Positions 34,774 to 43,868 of a stretch of DNA of 64,000 bases are shown here, piece by piece (the stretch's first letter is position 1; every line of letters begins with the position of its first letter). The notes beneath the pieces are model-generated. The model had not been told where the DNA came from, did not search any database, and was given only the letters and a program-made list of their open reading frames with translations. Made by a program: the position numbers and the translations under genes. The DNA lies in contig NZ_CYUJ01000003.1 of NCBI RefSeq assembly GCF_001299475.1, positions 314,409-378,408 of the forward strand, in the 5' to 3' direction. Origin of the DNA: Neofamilia massiliensis. Its GTDB lineage: Bacteria; Bacillota; Clostridia; Tissierellales; Peptoniphilaceae.

Positions 34774-35955
34774 TCACCTTTCTTCTAAATTTTTAAAAAC
34801 TCTGTCTAAGCCATTTATTATATCTCCAGCAATCATCGAGGTCTTAGATTTTTCTTCTGCAGCTCCAAGGCCTGCAAGTGAATGAACTTCTACCCCTAAG
34901 AGGGCTGCTTCATAAATTCCATAACCTTGAGCAAGGAAGGATGTAATTATTCCTGCTAGAACATCTCCTGATCCTGCTGTTGCAAGTCCAGAGTTTTCCC
35001 TTTCTATAAAATGACCGCTCTCTCCATCTGTAATAAAAGTTACAGAATCTTTTAAGACCAAGACCAACTTATATTCTTTGGCAAATTCTTTAGCCCTTTC
35101 ATAAAGTCTTGGACCTGGTGGAATTACTTCTTTAATAAGTCTAGAAAATTCTAAAATATGTGGAGTTAGTATTAGCTGGGAATTATTTACATAAAGTTGG
35201 TCCACGTTTTCAGCAAGGATATTTATGCCATCAGCGTCTAGGACGAGTTTATTGTCTCCAAGTAAAAGCTCTTTTAAAACTTCTCTTTTGTTTCTAGAAA
35301 GACCTAGACCTGGACCAAATAAAATTCCGTCCATCTTCTTAGCATCTTTTAAAATATTTCCCTGCCTTAAAATAACTTCTGTGTGTTTTATTGAAAGTGG
35401 TAAAAGAATGTCGTCTTCTTCAAAGACATAGTGATATGTATAACCGCAACCTGCCTTTAAAGAAGCTAGAGCTGATAGGTAGCCTGCCCCTAGCATAGAC
35501 TTTGATGAGCCAATTATCATTGTCCTGCCAAAACTACCCTTGTGAGACTTGTCTGGTCTTTGTTTGTAAAGCTTAAATATATCTTCTGGAATATCTAAAT
35601 GGCCTTTTGTTCTTCCAGGTTTTTCACTTCCAACAGTTACAACATAGTCTCCATCGTGGGATGATGATATGTAAAATTCTCTTCCTTTTGCCAGTGCATA
35701 TGGTGCGCCGTGTTCGTCGTGGCAGATTTCTATGTCTTTAAACTTTAAGTCTTTGCCAAAACCTGTCCCCAAACACTTGCCTATACTTTCTTTAAAGGAA
35801 AACATCCCTGCTATAGTTTCGTCCTTGTAATTTTTCTTTTTTATATATGCAATTTCATCTTCAGTAAAACACTTGTCTAAAAATTTCTGACCAAACTTGT
35901 AATATAAGTTTTTGATCCTTTTAATTTTTACTAGGTCTACTCCAATACTTGTCAT
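34774..35955 (-). CDS. Fusion of holo-ACP synthase and ADP-dependent NAD(P)H-hydrate dehydratase
   Basis: Residues 1-about 112 are AcpS: IGVDLVKIKRI with the Mg-binding Asp, MFSFKESIGKCLGTG with the catalytic Glu, and SSHDGDYVVTV. Residues about 130-393 are NnrD: GSFGRTMIIGSSKSMLGAGYLS, GPGLG, LDADGIN and AGSGDVLAGII. AcpS loads phosphopantetheine on acyl carrier protein; NnrD repairs damaged NAD(P)HX. The NnrE epimerase domain usually joined to NnrD is missing. I start at ATG 35955 because the promoter -10 lies at 35978-35983, making the upstream GTG at 35970 practically the transcript end. Confidence 0.9.
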   Translation of the reverse strand: MTSIGVDLVKIKRIKNLYYKFGQKFLDKCFTEDEIAYIKKKNYKDETIAGMFSFKESIGKCLGTGFGKDLKFKDIEICHDEHGAPYALAKGREFYISSSHDGDYVVTVGSEKPGRTKGHLDIPEDIFKLYKQRPDKSHKGSFGRTMIIGSSKSMLGAGYLSALASLKAGCGYTYHYVFEEDDILLPLSIKHTEVILRQGNILKDAKKMDGILFGPGLGLSRNKREVLKELLLGDNKLVLDADGINILAENVDQLYVNNSQLILTPHILEFSRLIKEVIPPGPRLYERAKEFAKEYKLVLVLKDSVTFITDGESGHFIERENSGLATAGSGDVLAGIITSFLAQGYGIYEAALLGVEVHSLAGLGAAEEKSKTSMIAGDIINGLDRVFKNLEER

Positions 35956-35977
35956 TTCTATACTTATCACCAGTCTT

Positions 35978-36005
35978 ATTATACTACATTTTTTTATTTT
36001 TGTAA
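35978..36005 (-). promoter_or_regulatory. Sigma-A promoter of acpS-nnrD
   Basis: Minus strand TTACAA, 16 bases, TATAAT. The predicted start leaves only about 15 bases of leader before ATG 35955. Confidence 0.55.
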
Positions 36006-36053
36006 GTATTTTATCAACTTATAATCAGTCTATAATTAAAATTAGAATTTTTA

Positions 36054-36062
36054 TGTTATAAT
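36054..36062 (+). promoter_or_regulatory. Extended -10 promoter of the aldo/keto reductase gene
   Basis: TGT-TATAAT, 21 bases before the ATG at 36084; the -35 region is not recognisable. Confidence 0.45.
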
Positions 36063-36083
36063 AAATTATTGTAGGAGGTAATA

Positions 36084-37217
36084 ATGAAATATATTAATTT
36101 TACAAAAGATAAGGTGGAGGTTTCTCGCTTAGGCTTTGGACTAATGAGACTTCCTATTATAGAAGATGATAACTCCCTTATTGATTATAAAAAATCAAGA
36201 GAATTAATTGACCTAGCCTTAGAAAGTGGAATAACTTATTTTGACACTGCCTATGTCTACCACGGCAAGCAAGGTGAAATTTTTACAGGCGAGGTTTTAA
36301 AAGACCATAGAGATAAAATAAAAATTGCTACAAAGTGCCCTGTCTGGCAAATTGAAAAAGAAGAAGACTTCGATTATCTATTAGACATTGAATTACAAAA
36401 ACTACAAACAGACTATATCGACTTCTACCTGCTGCACAGTTTAGATCGAGAAAAATTTGAAAATGTAAAAAAACATAATGTTTATAATAGAGCCTTAAAG
36501 GCAAAGAAAGCTGGAAAGATAAAATATTTAGGTTTTTCCTTCCACGACAACCTAGAGCTATTTAAAGAAATTATAGATACCTATGACTTTGATTTTTGTC
36601 AAATCCAACTTAACTATTTAGACGAAGGCTACCAAGCAGGCCTTGAAGGACTTAAGTATGCCAAAGACAAGGGACTTGGCGTAATAATTATGGAACCCCT
36701 TAGAGGCGGCCAACTTGCAAACCTGCCTCAGTCTATTACAGAAAAATTAGGAGATGACACTCCTGCCAACCTGGGCTTTTCGTATTTATTAAACAAGGGC
36801 CTAGTAGATATAGTTTTATCTGGCATGAACACCAAAGAGCAGATAATAGAAAACTGCAAAACTTTTTCTGAAGTTGAAGCAGATTCACTAGATGCTGATA
36901 GCTTAGAAAAAATCGACTATTTAAAAAATGAAATGAAGGCTAGGATAAAAATCGACTGTACAGGTTGTTCTTATTGTATGCCTTGCCCTGCTGGAGTTGA
37001 AATTCCAGACATCTTTAGGGCCTACAACAACAAGTATATTTTTGAAGATGAGAAAAAATCTGTAGAAACTTATGAGAGAATACAAAAGAGAAATGCAGGA
37101 AAGGAAGCTTGCGTCAAATGTGGCAAATGCGAAAGTAAATGCCCACAACAGTTACAAATTATTGCTGGCTTAGAAAAAGCCCACCAAGACTTAGCTGGAG
37201 GCTCAAATGAAAAATAA
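36084..37217 (+). CDS. Aldo/keto reductase with C-terminal 4Fe-4S domain
   Basis: A 377-residue protein. Residues 1-about 270 are an AKR barrel: YINFTKDKVEVSRLGFGLMRLP, YFDTAYVYHG with the catalytic Tyr, and Lys in IATKCP. Residues about 285-360 hold two ferredoxin-like clusters (CTGCSYCMPCPAG and CVKCGKCESKCPQ). Such proteins are common in anaerobes and may couple ferredoxin to carbonyl reduction; the substrate is unknown. Perfect AGGAGG site. Confidence 0.93.
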   Translation: MKYINFTKDKVEVSRLGFGLMRLPIIEDDNSLIDYKKSRELIDLALESGITYFDTAYVYHGKQGEIFTGEVLKDHRDKIKIATKCPVWQIEKEEDFDYLLDIELQKLQTDYIDFYLLHSLDREKFENVKKHNVYNRALKAKKAGKIKYLGFSFHDNLELFKEIIDTYDFDFCQIQLNYLDEGYQAGLEGLKYAKDKGLGVIIMEPLRGGQLANLPQSITEKLGDDTPANLGFSYLLNKGLVDIVLSGMNTKEQIIENCKTFSEVEADSLDADSLEKIDYLKNEMKARIKIDCTGCSYCMPCPAGVEIPDIFRAYNNKYIFEDEKKSVETYERIQKRNAGKEACVKCGKCESKCPQQLQIIAGLEKAHQDLAGGSNEK

Positions 37218-37800
37218 ATTTTTTATAATTCTATTAGGACTAGCCCTAGTTCTAACTGGCTGTTCAAAAAATAAGGACAAAAACTCAGACGGAGAAATTA
37301 ATAATCCATCTGAAAGTCCTGCAGTTACTATTGAAAGACAAAGTGAAAGCGAAAACTTAGACGAAGAAAATACAAATCTTCAAGCAGATGAAAATCTAAA
37401 TAACGAAGAAAATACAAATAATGAAGAAACTGAAGAAGAAGAAACTGAAGAAAATTCTGAAGAAGACCCAGAAGTTTCTAAAAGCCTAGAGGATGAAATA
37501 AAAACCCTAGAAGAAAATTCTGACTACATTTCAATTATAAAAATGTCCCAAACTGGACCAAATGGCAAGGAGATCCACGTAGTTGAAGACCTAAAGGGAT
37601 CTTTAAAAAATATTGTCCTACCTGATATTCCAAATATGCAGGCCAACTACAATTATTTAATCTTCTTAATGGATGGAGAAAACGGGGACATCACCCTTAC
37701 TGATTCAGAAAGAGGCCTAATTTTAATTGAAAACACTACAGATGAAAGACTTATTTTAATAAAAGAACTTTTAAAGACAGACGACACTGACGAAAACTAA
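37207..37800 (+). CDS. Acidic lipoprotein of unknown function
   Basis: A 197-residue lipoprotein with lipobox LTGC near residue 19. Residues about 30-95 form a strongly acidic, Asn/Glu-rich low-complexity linker, and a small domain of about 100 residues follows (YISIIKMSQTGPNGKEIHVVEDL ... LIFLMDGENGDITLTDSERGLILI). I do not recognise the domain. It overlaps the end of the reductase gene by 11 bases and precedes the ABC exporter by 10, so the three are likely cotranscribed. Confidence 0.8.
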   Translation: MKNKFFIILLGLALVLTGCSKNKDKNSDGEINNPSESPAVTIERQSESENLDEENTNLQADENLNNEENTNNEETEEEETEENSEEDPEVSKSLEDEIKTLEENSDYISIIKMSQTGPNGKEIHVVEDLKGSLKNIVLPDIPNMQANYNYLIFLMDGENGDITLTDSERGLILIENTTDERLILIKELLKTDDTDEN

Positions 37801-37810
37801 AGGAGGATAA

Positions 37811-39604
37811 ATGCCAAAAAACAACTATTCAAACTTAGACCTTTGGAAGAGATTTTTGCCCTATTTTAAAAAGTACAAGGGCCTAGTATTTTTAGACCTC
37901 TTTTGTGCAGGTCTTACTACCTTAAACGAACTTGCTTTTCCAATTATTCTAAGAAAGTTAACTGATACAGCAACAACAAATGCACAACTACTAACTATGT
38001 CCTTTATTTTAAGGATAAGTTCTCTATATATTATTTTAAAACTAATTGACATAGTCGCCTACTATTTTATGAACAACGTAGGCCATGTCACTGGAGCTAA
38101 AATCGAAACTGATATGAGGATGGATATTTTTTCCCACCTCCAACAAATGTCAACGTCCTTTTATAACAAAAACAAGGTTGGAAAACTTATGTCAAGAATT
38201 ACCCACGACCTTTTTGACGTTACAGAATTTGCCCACCACTGTCCAGAAGAATTTTTCATTGGCGGAATAAAACTTTTAGTTTCCTTTATAATCCTAGTGA
38301 GAATTAACCTTCCCCTTACCCTACTTTTATTTTTAATTATTCCTGTAATGATCTTTGCCATGTCAAAGAAAAACAGGGCCGTAAGGGCGACAATGGCTAA
38401 CCAAAGAACCCACATTGGAGAACTAAATTCATCTATTGAAGACTCTCTCCTTGGAATGAATGTAGTAAAATCCTTTACTAACGAAAACTATGAAATAGAA
38501 AAATTTCAAGTAGACAACAACGCCTTTTTAGATATAAAAAAAGGTATGTACAAAAATCTTTCAGTCTTTCATGCAATTTCCAGGTCCTTTGACGCTCTTA
38601 TGTATATTGTAATTATTCTCTTTGGCGGCATCTTTATGATGAAGGGATCCTTAGACCCAAAAGACCTAGTAGTCTTTGTTCTCTACGCCAATGTTCTAAC
38701 TGCAACAATTAGAAGAATCGTAGAATTTTCTGAGCAGTTTCACAGGGGCATGTCAGGGATAGAAAAATTTGTAGAAGTAATGGATACTGGCATAGAAATA
38801 TTTGACGACGAAGACGCCATAGACTTAAAAAATGTTAAAGGCCAAGTTGACCTTGACAAGGTGTCCTTTAGATACAACGAAGATGAAGACTATGTCCTTA
38901 AGGACCTTTCTCTATCAGTAAAGCCTGGAGAAAATGTAGCCATAGTCGGCCCATCTGGAGCTGGAAAAACTACAATTATAAATTTAATCCCAAGATTTTA
39001 TGACATTGACTCAGGGGCAATAAAAATTGACGGCACAGACGTTAGAAAGATAAAATTAAATTCCCTTAGAGGAAATATTGGCATAGTCCAACAAGACGTC
39101 TACCTTTTTAACGACACAATTTTAGAAAATATTAGATACGGAAAACCTGACGCATCTGACGAAGAAATTATCAGAGCTGCAAAATTAGCAGGAGCAGATG
39201 AATTTATAGATCAAATGCCACAAGGATATCAAACTCCAGTTGGAGAAAGAGGAGTTAGACTTTCAGGTGGACAAAAACAAAGAATCTCCATAGCCAGAGT
39301 TTTCTTAAAAAATCCACCAATTCTAATCTTAGACGAAGCAACCTCAGCCTTAGACAACAGATCAGAAAAACTAGTTCAGTCATCCCTTGACCAGCTATCT
39401 AACGGCAGAACTACAATAACCATAGCCCACAGGTTGTCTACAATATTAAACGCAGACAAGATAATAGTTCTAACAGAAGACGGCATCCAAGAAGAAGGCA
39501 ACCACCAAGAACTAATGCAAAACAAGGGCCTCTATTACAAACTTTACACCCAAGGCCAATCATCCTTCGACGAAGAATCCTTTGACAAATTAATGGAAAA
39601 ATAA
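37811..39604 (+). CDS. ABC exporter half-transporter (permease-ATPase)
   Basis: A 597-residue multidrug/lipid-type half-transporter. Six membrane helices lie in residues about 20-300. The ATPase domain has Walker A GPSGAGKTT, signature LSGGQKQRISIAR, Walker B ILILDEATSALD and switch IAHRLST. All catalytic residues are canonical, so it can act as a homodimer. GGAGG site 5 bases before the ATG. Substrate unknown. Confidence 0.92.
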   Translation: MPKNNYSNLDLWKRFLPYFKKYKGLVFLDLFCAGLTTLNELAFPIILRKLTDTATTNAQLLTMSFILRISSLYIILKLIDIVAYYFMNNVGHVTGAKIETDMRMDIFSHLQQMSTSFYNKNKVGKLMSRITHDLFDVTEFAHHCPEEFFIGGIKLLVSFIILVRINLPLTLLLFLIIPVMIFAMSKKNRAVRATMANQRTHIGELNSSIEDSLLGMNVVKSFTNENYEIEKFQVDNNAFLDIKKGMYKNLSVFHAISRSFDALMYIVIILFGGIFMMKGSLDPKDLVVFVLYANVLTATIRRIVEFSEQFHRGMSGIEKFVEVMDTGIEIFDDEDAIDLKNVKGQVDLDKVSFRYNEDEDYVLKDLSLSVKPGENVAIVGPSGAGKTTIINLIPRFYDIDSGAIKIDGTDVRKIKLNSLRGNIGIVQQDVYLFNDTILENIRYGKPDASDEEIIRAAKLAGADEFIDQMPQGYQTPVGERGVRLSGGQKQRISIARVFLKNPPILILDEATSALDNRSEKLVQSSLDQLSNGRTTITIAHRLSTILNADKIIVLTEDGIQEEGNHQELMQNKGLYYKLYTQGQSSFDEESFDKLMEK

Positions 39605-39610
39605 AAACAC

Positions 39611-39646
39611 AAAGACCTAGGAAAAGAAAAATCCTAGGTCTTTTTT
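39611..39646 (+). terminator. Intrinsic terminator after the ABC exporter
   Basis: Perfect 12-bp stem AAAGACCTAGGA / TCCTAGGTCTTT then TTT. It may also end the convergent transcript from the other side. Confidence 0.9.
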
Positions 39647-39700
39647 GGTTAAATATTATTTTTGTATTTACTTCCAATCCAAGTATTAAATTTACAAATT

Positions 39701-41464
39701 TTATTTATTATCATACCAAGCAGCTTGGGCCTGCCACATGGAATAATATTCTCCTCTCTTTTTCATTAACTCCTCATGACTTCCCTCTTCAACAATTTGT
39801 CCAGCTTCCATAAGGATAATTCTATCGGCAAATTTTGTCGATGCCAACCTGTGGGTTACAATTACAGCACAGCGGTCTGCAACTATCTCTTTAAACTGCT
39901 GATACAACTTTGATTCTTCAATTGGATCAATGGCAGAAGTTGGCTCGTCTAATATAATAAATTCACTTGGTCGAAATAGACCTCTTGCAAGAGCCAGCCT
40001 CTGCCACTGGCCACCTGAAAGGTCAACTCCAGCAAATTCAGGAGCCAAAATAGTTTCAAATGGAAGGCCCTGATAATTAAAGCTGGCTTCTTCTAAAGAA
40101 GATTTAATTCTTTCCACATTGTCCTTAGCATTTAAATTACTAATCGTCACATTTTCTTTTAAGCTTAGCTTATATCTTTGAAAGTTTTGAAATACAGCTG
40201 AAATGCTTGCATAATTTTTTCCAAGTCCTTGTCCTTGGACTTTTTGTCCACCAATTATTAGCTGCCCGGAATCAGGTCCATACAGGCCAGTCAATAACTT
40301 TACCAGTGTTGACTTGCCACTGCCATTTGTTCCAACAAGAGCTATGGTCTCTCCTGCTTTAATTTCTAGAGAAAGATTTTTTATAGCATCCTTACTTTGG
40401 CCTGGATAGGAAAAAGAAATTCCCCTTGCTTTAATTCCCTGGCTAAAGTCTGCTGGCAAATTTTCTTCTAAGTCTTCTTCTAGGTCCATTAGCTGATAAA
40501 AGTTTGCAACTTGGCCGACAAGTTCACTTCCTTGGCTAAGTTGAGAAGATACAAGCTCATCTATAATTCCAAATACATCTCCTAACATTAGAAAGACAGC
40601 TGCAAACATACCGACACTAATAAGGCCTGCCATAAGTTGGCTAAATAAAATATAAATAGAAAGGCCGAGACCTAAAAAGGTAAAGCCATTAAGGCCCATT
40701 TGAATATAGGCTATTTTTTTCTCTGTCTGCCACCTTTTTTCTGTCATTATATGGAGTGATTCCAAAAAGAGCTTGAAAAAATACTTGTAAGCTCCAAGCA
40801 TTCTCGTTTCTTTATAAGACCTCACGTGGACAATACTATTTTTATAGGCCTGACACCTTCTTCGCTCTGGTGCAAGCCCTTCTTCTAAGTCCACAAAGTA
40901 TTTGGCCTTAATTATCTGTCCTAACACAGCTGGAACAAAGGCCAATAAAAGAATGGTCCCTAAAAGTGGAGATGTGAAAAATAAGTAACTTCCTACTAAA
41001 AGTAAATATATAAAATAATAACTGACCATTTGTAGACAAAGTGATGCAAAGTGACCTAGGCTTTCGTATTCTAAACACTCTTTGGTTTTTTCAATTTGGT
41101 CTAAAAAGTTTACATCTTCAAAATATATTGCTGGCAGGCGACCAAGCTTTTTTTGAAAATCAACCATGAATTTTCCCATATTGCTATAGGATACCTTGCT
41201 CAGCAAGTATTGACTTAGGCCACTAAGTAACTCTTGGAAGATAATTACAAAAATTAATAGAAAAAGACTGGTCGCTATAGTCGAAAATGATTTTGCCTTA
41301 GATACATTGTCGAAAAGTCTTTTACTTATAAGAATTTCAGCAGCACAAACTAAGGCACGGAAAACAGCTATCAACTGTTCTGTTACAGCCCAGCCCCTGC
41401 CCTTGGAAAAATATTCTCGGCTATTTCGAAGAATTATCGAAAAATAAGATTTATTCTTTATCAT
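39701..41464 (-). CDS. ABC exporter half-transporter, peptide/lantibiotic-export type (partner B)
   Basis: A 587-residue half-transporter with six helices in the first about 320 residues. Walker A is GTNGSGKST, signature DLSGGQWQRLALAR, Walker B FIILDEPTSAID and switch VTHRLAS. The Q-W-Q in the signature is characteristic of NisT/SpaB-like peptide exporters. I start at ATG 41464, which overlaps the partner gene stop as ATGA and has AGGTGG upstream; a GTG at 41476 is less good. Probably forms a heterodimer with the preceding gene product. Confidence 0.9.
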   Translation of the reverse strand: MIKNKSYFSIILRNSREYFSKGRGWAVTEQLIAVFRALVCAAEILISKRLFDNVSKAKSFSTIATSLFLLIFVIIFQELLSGLSQYLLSKVSYSNMGKFMVDFQKKLGRLPAIYFEDVNFLDQIEKTKECLEYESLGHFASLCLQMVSYYFIYLLLVGSYLFFTSPLLGTILLLAFVPAVLGQIIKAKYFVDLEEGLAPERRRCQAYKNSIVHVRSYKETRMLGAYKYFFKLFLESLHIMTEKRWQTEKKIAYIQMGLNGFTFLGLGLSIYILFSQLMAGLISVGMFAAVFLMLGDVFGIIDELVSSQLSQGSELVGQVANFYQLMDLEEDLEENLPADFSQGIKARGISFSYPGQSKDAIKNLSLEIKAGETIALVGTNGSGKSTLVKLLTGLYGPDSGQLIIGGQKVQGQGLGKNYASISAVFQNFQRYKLSLKENVTISNLNAKDNVERIKSSLEEASFNYQGLPFETILAPEFAGVDLSGGQWQRLALARGLFRPSEFIILDEPTSAIDPIEESKLYQQFKEIVADRCAVIVTHRLASTKFADRIILMEAGQIVEEGSHEELMKKRGEYYSMWQAQAAWYDNK

Positions 41465-43290
41465 ATAGAGTACCACCTACTTTGTTCTCGGTACATTTCA
41501 GCATAAAGTCCTCTTTCACTTATTAATTGCTGGTGACTACCTCTTTGAACAATTTTCCCTCCATCTAAAACTAGGATTTGGTCTGCTAATTTTGTTGATC
41601 CAAACCTATGGCTAATAAAAATCGCCGTTTTACCTGCCATTAAATCTTGAAATTGATGGTAAAGTTGGTTTTCAGAAATAGGATCTAAGGCCGCAGTTGG
41701 CTCGTCTAATATTTTAATAGGCCCCTGGCTTAAAATAGACCGTGCAAGAGCAAGTTTTTGCCACTGGCCACCAGATAAGTCAATACCATGAGGATGAATT
41801 TTTCCAAGTTTACTTTCTATTCCCCTTGGTTCTTGGTCCACCATTTCTTTTAGACCAACTTTTTCCAAGGCAAGATTAAAATCATTTTCTGTCAATCCAT
41901 AGGCTGTATTACCTAAAAGTAAATTGTCTTTTATTGAGATTTGGTAGTGGGAAAAGTCTTGATAAATAACTGAAAAGAGACTTTTTAATTGAGACTGATG
42001 CAGGGAGCGAATATCTCTTCCATCAATTAAAATTTCTCCTTCATAGTCATCATAAAGTCCTGTCAATAATTTTGTAATTGTAGTTTTTCCTGCGCCATTG
42101 GATCCAACAAAGGCATAGTGTTTGCCTTTTTCAAGAACAAAAGACAGGTCATCTAAGATTAGACGGTCGCTGTTAGGATAGGAAAAAGAAACATTATTAA
42201 AGACAATTTTTTCAAAATTCATAGGATCTTTTTCTGGCAAGTCTGTTGCCCCAGTTACTGAGTCCATTTCCATTAACTTGGTCAAACCTTCCATGTATTC
42301 TTTTGCTTCTGCAATGTTTTTAATTGCATCTTGAAACTGAGAGCCTAAACCTTTGCCCATGCCAATAAGGGCTGCCACAAGGCCAGTAAACATTCCTGGA
42401 CTAAGATTTCCTAAAAGCAAAGGCTCAATTAAAGTAAGGGCTGTTAGCATACTGATAACTAAAAGTCCAATGCTTGTTGCCTTAGTTGCAAGGCGGGTTT
42501 TAAAAAGAACGCCAAGTTGTATATTGCTTGCCTTTAAAAAATTTTCATAATAGCGGTCTGTCATTTTATCTGCATAGGCAAAGAGGGTTCTCTCAAGGGC
42601 CGCTTCTCGGCTACATAACATTTCATCTGAAAAATAACTATAGCGTCTTTCGTATTTTCTGGCATCTACTTTGGCTCCATAATTTTTCTTGCCTGCCCAA
42701 AGGGCAATATAAACAAGTGGAAGAGAGCAAAAGAAAATTATAAGTGCACTCCACCACATTTGTGTAATTAAAAGAAATACTAAAGAACCAAGGGCAAAAA
42801 CACTGCGAATAATTGCAATATAAGCTTCTAAGCCATCTAAAAATGTTTCTTCCATTTCGTCTGCTGTTATCTCAAGCATTTCTTGACAAGCTGAATCTTC
42901 CATGTAGGAATATTTTAATTTAGCTTGGACTTCAATAATTAAAGGAAGAAGCTGGTCTTCTAACAATAATTTTATCCTCGCACCAACAAGCATATACAAA
43001 CTTCCTGTCATGCTCATAAAGGCTGTGAGAAAAATTAAAAAACAAAGGGGCCTGTAAATTTCAGAATATATCCTAGCCCCATGAAAAATATCAAGGGCTC
43101 TATCAACAAAACCTGCTGTTGCAAGAGCCATAAGTGACGTAGAAGCAAGACCATCAATAATTGTTAAGAACATTAAAAAACCTACTTGCATAGGCGCAAT
43201 TTTATAGGTCAAAAAAATAATATCAAGGGCTCTATATTTTCTTTTTTCTAATTTAAAATTTTTCTTTTTATTATTAATGGTCGTCTTCAT
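41461..43290 (-). CDS. ABC exporter half-transporter, peptide/lantibiotic-export type (partner A)
   Basis: A 609-residue half-transporter: basic N-terminus (MKTTINNKKKNFKLEKRKYR), six helices, then Walker A GSNGAGKTT, signature DLSGGQWQKLALAR, Walker B IKILDEPTAALD and switch ISHRFGS. It is first of a two-gene operon and is driven by the promoter at 43317-43345. The first 13 codons and promoter recur as a relic at 50334-50442, showing that this locus was once duplicated. Confidence 0.9.
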   Translation of the reverse strand: MKTTINNKKKNFKLEKRKYRALDIIFLTYKIAPMQVGFLMFLTIIDGLASTSLMALATAGFVDRALDIFHGARIYSEIYRPLCFLIFLTAFMSMTGSLYMLVGARIKLLLEDQLLPLIIEVQAKLKYSYMEDSACQEMLEITADEMEETFLDGLEAYIAIIRSVFALGSLVFLLITQMWWSALIIFFCSLPLVYIALWAGKKNYGAKVDARKYERRYSYFSDEMLCSREAALERTLFAYADKMTDRYYENFLKASNIQLGVLFKTRLATKATSIGLLVISMLTALTLIEPLLLGNLSPGMFTGLVAALIGMGKGLGSQFQDAIKNIAEAKEYMEGLTKLMEMDSVTGATDLPEKDPMNFEKIVFNNVSFSYPNSDRLILDDLSFVLEKGKHYAFVGSNGAGKTTITKLLTGLYDDYEGEILIDGRDIRSLHQSQLKSLFSVIYQDFSHYQISIKDNLLLGNTAYGLTENDFNLALEKVGLKEMVDQEPRGIESKLGKIHPHGIDLSGGQWQKLALARSILSQGPIKILDEPTAALDPISENQLYHQFQDLMAGKTAIFISHRFGSTKLADQILVLDGGKIVQRGSHQQLISERGLYAEMYREQSRWYSI

Positions 43291-43354
43291 CTAGTCACCT
43301 ACTTTACTTAGTTAAAAGTATAAAGTATTATTTTATATATAACAAGGGACATTA
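43283..43354. repeat. 72-bp promoter repeat, copy 1
   Basis: This stretch, covering the promoter, ribosome site and first codons of the exporter gene, is repeated in the same orientation at 50371-50442 with only two mismatches. Confidence 0.9.
43317..43345 (-). promoter_or_regulatory. Promoter of the exporter pair
   Basis: Minus strand TTGTTA, 17 bases, TATACT, about 25 bases before the ATG at 43290. Identical boxes occur in repeat copy 2. Confidence 0.65.
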
Positions 43355-43440
43355 GCGTTCTAAGTCAAGAAATATTTAATTAACTTATCTCGATAAAGTT
43401 TAATAAAAACAAATCTACTAAAGAATCTCAACTTGAAAAA

Positions 43441-43461
43441 TGCTAGGCTTTTACACCTAGC
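43441..43461 (-). terminator. Terminator after the ABC-2 cluster
   Basis: Minus-strand stem TGCTAGG / CCTAGCA with an 7-base loop followed by TTTTT, 16 bases beyond the small membrane protein gene. Confidence 0.85.
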
Positions 43462-43476
43462 ACTAATAAATAAAAA

Positions 43477-43842
43477 TCAATTTTTTAAACTTGTATATTC
43501 TTTTATGCTAACAATAGTTACTATTACAAATAGTAATGGAAAAATTAATATTCTTTCGTCTATACCCATAATCATTTGCATAGCAATCAGGCTAATTGCA
43601 TTGACAGTAGAAAATAATAACAAAAATAGTTTTAAGGACATATTTTTAAAATCATTTTTTACTACAACTAAATAAAAAATTACAACAACTATTATTTTAC
43701 TTAGATCGTAAAAGATATTGGCGACCATATTCATTTGGCTTACATTCTTACTAAGACAATAATAATTCCAAATTGCTGGTATTATTATGGCAACTAACAA
43801 TAAGGGATTAAATAGGCTTCTTTCTTTTTTTGAATTATTCAT
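43477..43842 (-). CDS. Small four-helix membrane protein
   Basis: A 121-residue protein with four hydrophobic segments (about 11-28, 42-60, 69-91, 96-114) and a basic N-terminus. I do not recognise it. It is the last gene of the ABC-2 cluster, 26 bases after the permease gene, and small proteins at this position often give immunity to peptides, which is inference only. ATG 43842 is preferred over GTG 43848 because AAGGAG lies 9 bases before it. Confidence 0.75.
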   Translation of the reverse strand: MNNSKKERSLFNPLLLVAIIIPAIWNYYCLSKNVSQMNMVANIFYDLSKIIVVVIFYLVVVKNDFKNMSLKLFLLLFSTVNAISLIAMQMIMGIDERILIFPLLFVIVTIVSIKEYTSLKN

Positions 43843-43868
43843 ATACACACTCTCCTTTTAATTTTTCC

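Noticed and set aside
43433-43675. Plus-strand frame of 80 residues opposite the four-helix protein gene
   Set aside because: Shadow of the minus-strand gene, crossing its terminator; no ribosome site.
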